A program made the translations under genes and the position numbers. From Dipylidium caninum (Eukaryota; Platyhelminthes; Cestoda; Cyclophyllidea; Dipylidiidae), in NCBI GenBank assembly GCA_017562135.1, contig QEYB01000180.1, forward strand, positions 248,001 to 312,000: a stretch of DNA of 64,000 bases, given 5' to 3'. The notes beneath the pieces are model-generated. The model searched no databases, was not told the DNA's origin, and worked only from the letters and a program-made list of their open reading frames with translations. Every line of letters begins with the position of its first letter. Position 1 is the stretch's first letter. Below are positions 61,276 to 64,000 of this stretch, one piece after another.

Positions 61276-62921
61276 ACAATCGCTGGGTTGGGATCAACAC
61301 CTCAGAACTTTTAATACATGAGCAACTCTTCAAAGTCAAACGTGCTACAAGAATTTCATACGACGATTGTACTCTAAAATCAGAGCGTAAAGACAGAAAC
61401 TGATGGCTACCAACCACAGCAATCTTTCCTTGGGTGTCGTGGACTCTGTTCACGCCATACGGTTTTATAAAGCCATTGTTAGTCCACTTCCGGCTTACCT
61501 ATGCAAAGGAAGTAGGCTGACAGGCATGTTTTGTCCTTTCATGCCTCGGTGGAAATAAACCAGTTCTACCGTCCCGGACGTAACCTTTTGTTCGCACGCA
61601 TCAGCTGCCTAATTTTCGCTCCGGTAGTGCTCAAGCCCAGCGCCCGTTGGCTTCTGGCACGCTGAAGTCTAAGACGACAAGGAAGTCGGAGGGTTGGGGA
61701 CGAATTAGCCCAAAGTCGCTATGAGAATAGTGCCCTAAAGATAGCCAGCCCTGCACACTGCGGGGTGCCTTGCATCGGTTTTGACGTTTCTTTCCGTCGG
61801 TCACACGGCGGGCCTTCGTGGGCGGAGCCACGTCAGTCACTAGACGTTTACGCTTTCGCCAAAAGGACTGGAGGATTGGGCAGTTGGTGAGTACGGCATT
61901 CCTCCACATGGCCTCATTCTGCAATCGTGGACTCCCTCAACCCCACCCCCACAACGGCGGTTTCTTTGTCCCTCCTTGTGCCTGCTGACGTGTCTGCACT
62001 GCCTCATGAAATAGAGCACCGTCCGCGTTTTTACGATCTAGGCTTTCCACCTTATTGTTTCCTAACACAACTTCATTTTTAAAATGCCTTCTTTACTATT
62101 ATTTTGCATGCGACAACCCGCTCCATAAAGCCGTCAAGTGGCGTTTAAAACAATTCCATCTCCTTCTTGTCTCATATCTCGAGAAGTCTCCAGTCTTTGC
62201 TGTAGGCCAGAATAAAAAATAATTTCTCCTCCTGTGCTCTTCCGAGACACTGCACCATGAGGAGGAAGCGGCCATCTGCCCTCTTGAATGTCAGCAGACT
62301 TTAAGACACACCTCTAATCACTGGCCCTGCGTGATTAGCTCCCATCCCCGCCTCGGCCAGTCCACCCTGCTGTGCCGGTCCCCACGGCCGTGACCAGGAG
62401 CCCAGGTGGGCTAACTTACCCCAATACCGTCCGCACAACATACTCAGAGAGCCGTCTCGCCCCCCCCTCCCCCGGCCCCATGTGAAATCGGGGGATGTTG
62501 CAGGCTTCACCGGCAGACCTCCACGCCTACCGGCGGGGGTGTCTCCTTGAGGAGAGGAGAGCCCCTGGTGTATGTCCGTTCCACACAGCGTCTGTAGGCG
62601 AGACGGGGCTCGCGCTTCCCGTTGCCTCATGGCCGGACGGCGTGATGAGTGCAACGCTTGTGTGTTAAGGCAGTGACCGTCTCGTGAATACTCCGTCTTC
62701 TCAATCTCACAGTGATGCTGATTGACGTAGGGCTCGGGCAAGTTAAAGGGGCACTCCGGTTTTCACTTTGGTCTGGGAGCGGTGGATAAGACAGCCTCGA
62801 TGTGCCTCGGAAAAAAATGCGTGCTTCCTTCATCAAGGTGTTTTATAAATTTCAGGACAGAGGCGAACAATGTCAACTCGTAGGCCAAGTGGTCCATAAA
62901 AGGAAACCGTAGTTGCGCATC

Positions 62922-64000
62922 ATGGGGCCGCGTTTTCTTGTACTTATGGCATTAGTATTGCGAATAAATGCAGTGGAAAGGATCTTCTTCAGTGTAAAAG
63001 AAGAGGAAGAGCCTGGCAGTCTTGTCGGGCATACTTCTTCCAAGGTTGTCAAGTCGGTTGCGGGGCTACAGAGACCGAATTAACTTTCAGCTAATCCAAA
63101 AAGGCGACGCGCGCTATTTTCGAGTCGCTCCGCAGGATGGACGCATCTCACTCGCTCAACTGGTCGACAGGGAGGCGGTATGTCGGAACGCGGATGCCCA
63201 CGACGAGGCGGATTCCCTCCTGAGTGCTGAAGGACAGTGCCAACTCCGATTTACTGTTAGTATCCTCCGGGAGGGCACCTCGGAGATCGTTGAGATGGTC
63301 CAGGTGACTGTCACCGTTCTCGACATCAATGACAATCAGTGCAGATTTGAGCCCTCGGACAGACAGACTGTGTACATTCCGGAAGACGTCTCGGTGGATT
63401 CGAGTTATCGAATTCCCCTGTACATTCCTGTCGATCCAGACTCTGCAGTGATGAACCGGATAGACCCCAGAAGTATTGCACTCCAGTCTGGTGATGATGT
63501 TGGCAGTTCACAGTACTTTGACCTTCATGTCGCCGAGACAAGTTCGGTGTATAAGCCAGTTAATCTGCACCTGCTACTCACGAGGAAGTTGGATTTCGAG
63601 ACGTTGTTTGTCCACAAATTGGTGGTCACAGCGAGCGACGCCAGTCGAATCAGTGCAGCCACCTGCAGCCTTCAATTGACCGTCAACGTCGTCGATGTAA
63701 ATGACCACCCACCGAGGTTCACAAAAAAAATTGTACATTTAAACTTGGACGAGAACACCCCAGTCGGCTCTTTGGTTCACCAACTCCAGGCTAGTGATCA
63801 AGACGGGGGTCCAGTTTATGCTAAACTGATTTTCTCCTTCGCAACATACGCTCCAGACGACGCGGTCTCCCATTTCGATGTACACCCGATGAATGGATCC
63901 ATATTGCTAAAGAGGCGTCTATCTTATAGAAAGAAGAGAAGGTTCGAACTCCCCGTGGTAGTGCGAAACCCATCTGATGATGAAGTTATCATAAGGTCTA
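62922..64000 (+). CDS. protocadherin-like cadherin, N-terminal part (continues beyond window)
   Basis: Calcium-dependent cell-adhesion receptor. The frame opens with a signal-peptide-like MGPRFLVLMALVLRINA, then VERIFFSVKEEEEPGSLVG, the usual start of a first protocadherin EC domain. EC1 ends VTVLDINDNQCRF; EC2 ends VNVVDVNDHPPRF; EC3 begins LDENTPVGSLVHQLQASDQDGG. These DxND and DxDxG motifs bind calcium between EC domains. The part seen is one uninterrupted exon, typical of protocadherins. A frame break at 63062-63065 separates the signal peptide and SVAG from YRDRINFQLIQ. The clustered subtype cannot be assigned because the transmembrane and cytoplasmic parts lie outside the window. Confidence 0.88.
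63062..63065 (+). other. frame break in protocadherin EC1 (one extra G in GGGG)
   Basis: Frame 1 from the ATG reads to SVAGLQRPN and stops. With one G fewer the frame reads SVAGYRDRINFQLIQ and continues open for more than 900 bases to the window end. No plausible intron can explain the switch within this short distance. Confidence 0.85.

Larger units (their letters stand above)
53366..62921. other. 9.5 kb intergenic region upstream of the protocadherin gene
   Basis: I see no supported gene. Many open frames exist on both strands because the DNA is GC-balanced, but none has a recognisable motif, and none forms a phase-consistent exon chain. The longest (58224-58742 plus) is His/Ser/Arg-rich with no family signal. 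Low-complexity DNA lies near 53697-53745 and 61223-61275. The right end should contain the protocadherin promoter. Confidence 0.45.

Noticed and set aside
1..64000. Search for transposons, CRISPR, rRNA and viral insertions
   Set aside because: No reverse transcriptase, integrase, transposase or capsid-like motif and no regularly spaced repeats were seen; unannotated short interspersed repeats cannot be excluded without a genome-wide comparison.

Overview
The window is nuclear DNA of a metazoan, most likely a parasitic flatworm (a cestode fits best, a trematode is possible). The evidence is intron-split genes of animal-only families, several spliceosomal introns of only about 30-41 nt mixed with multi-kilobase introns, an E78-type nuclear receptor with a flatworm-like layout, and moderate GC with long G/C mononucleotide tracts. 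I see no operons, CRISPR arrays, rRNA, tRNA or recognisable transposase or reverse transcriptase. Exon models were built by hand from family motifs, GT/AG sites and reading-frame phase; they are not backed by transcripts.

Layout, left to right. 1-2717 (-): SREBP-type bHLH transcription factor, running off the left edge. 6139-17943 (-): E78/NR1E-type nuclear receptor with DNA-binding and ligand-binding domains on separate exons and a CpG-rich, CCAAT-bearing stretch in the 5.4 kb intron between them. 20194-27116 (+): active myotubularin-related phosphatase of the MTMR3/4 class with a reduced FYVE-like C terminus. 31954-36104 (-): AGGF1 orthologue (coiled coil, OCRE, RS-rich region, FHA, G-patch). 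38318-40328 (+): Orai store-operated calcium channel. 40731-47560 (+): PYROXD1-type FAD/NAD oxidoreductase. 49795-53365 (+): tentative multi-exon gene of unrecognised family. 62922-64000 (+): 5' end of a protocadherin, running off the right edge. The rest is intergenic DNA with no gene I can support.

The genes do not form one pathway. They mix lipid and hormone-type transcriptional control (SREBP, E78), phosphoinositide turnover (MTMR), RNA or angiogenic-factor type FHA/G-patch function (AGGF1), calcium entry (Orai), redox (PYROXD1) and adhesion (protocadherin). SREBP and E78 share a strand; E78 and MTMR are divergent, as are AGGF1 and Orai; Orai and PYROXD1 are head to tail, about 400 bp apart.

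The most consequential observation for users is that at least four otherwise well-preserved conserved exons (two in MTMR, one in PYROXD1, one in the protocadherin) contain single-base-type frame breaks, three of them inside G-runs, while splice sites and motifs on both sides are intact. This looks like residual consensus error in the assembly rather than gene decay. I found no convincing wholly new biological system. The best leads for unusual biology are the unknown gene, the Orai substitution at the E190 position, the RS-rich AGGF1 with a 9-nt micro-exon, and a possible internal promoter in the E78 gene.
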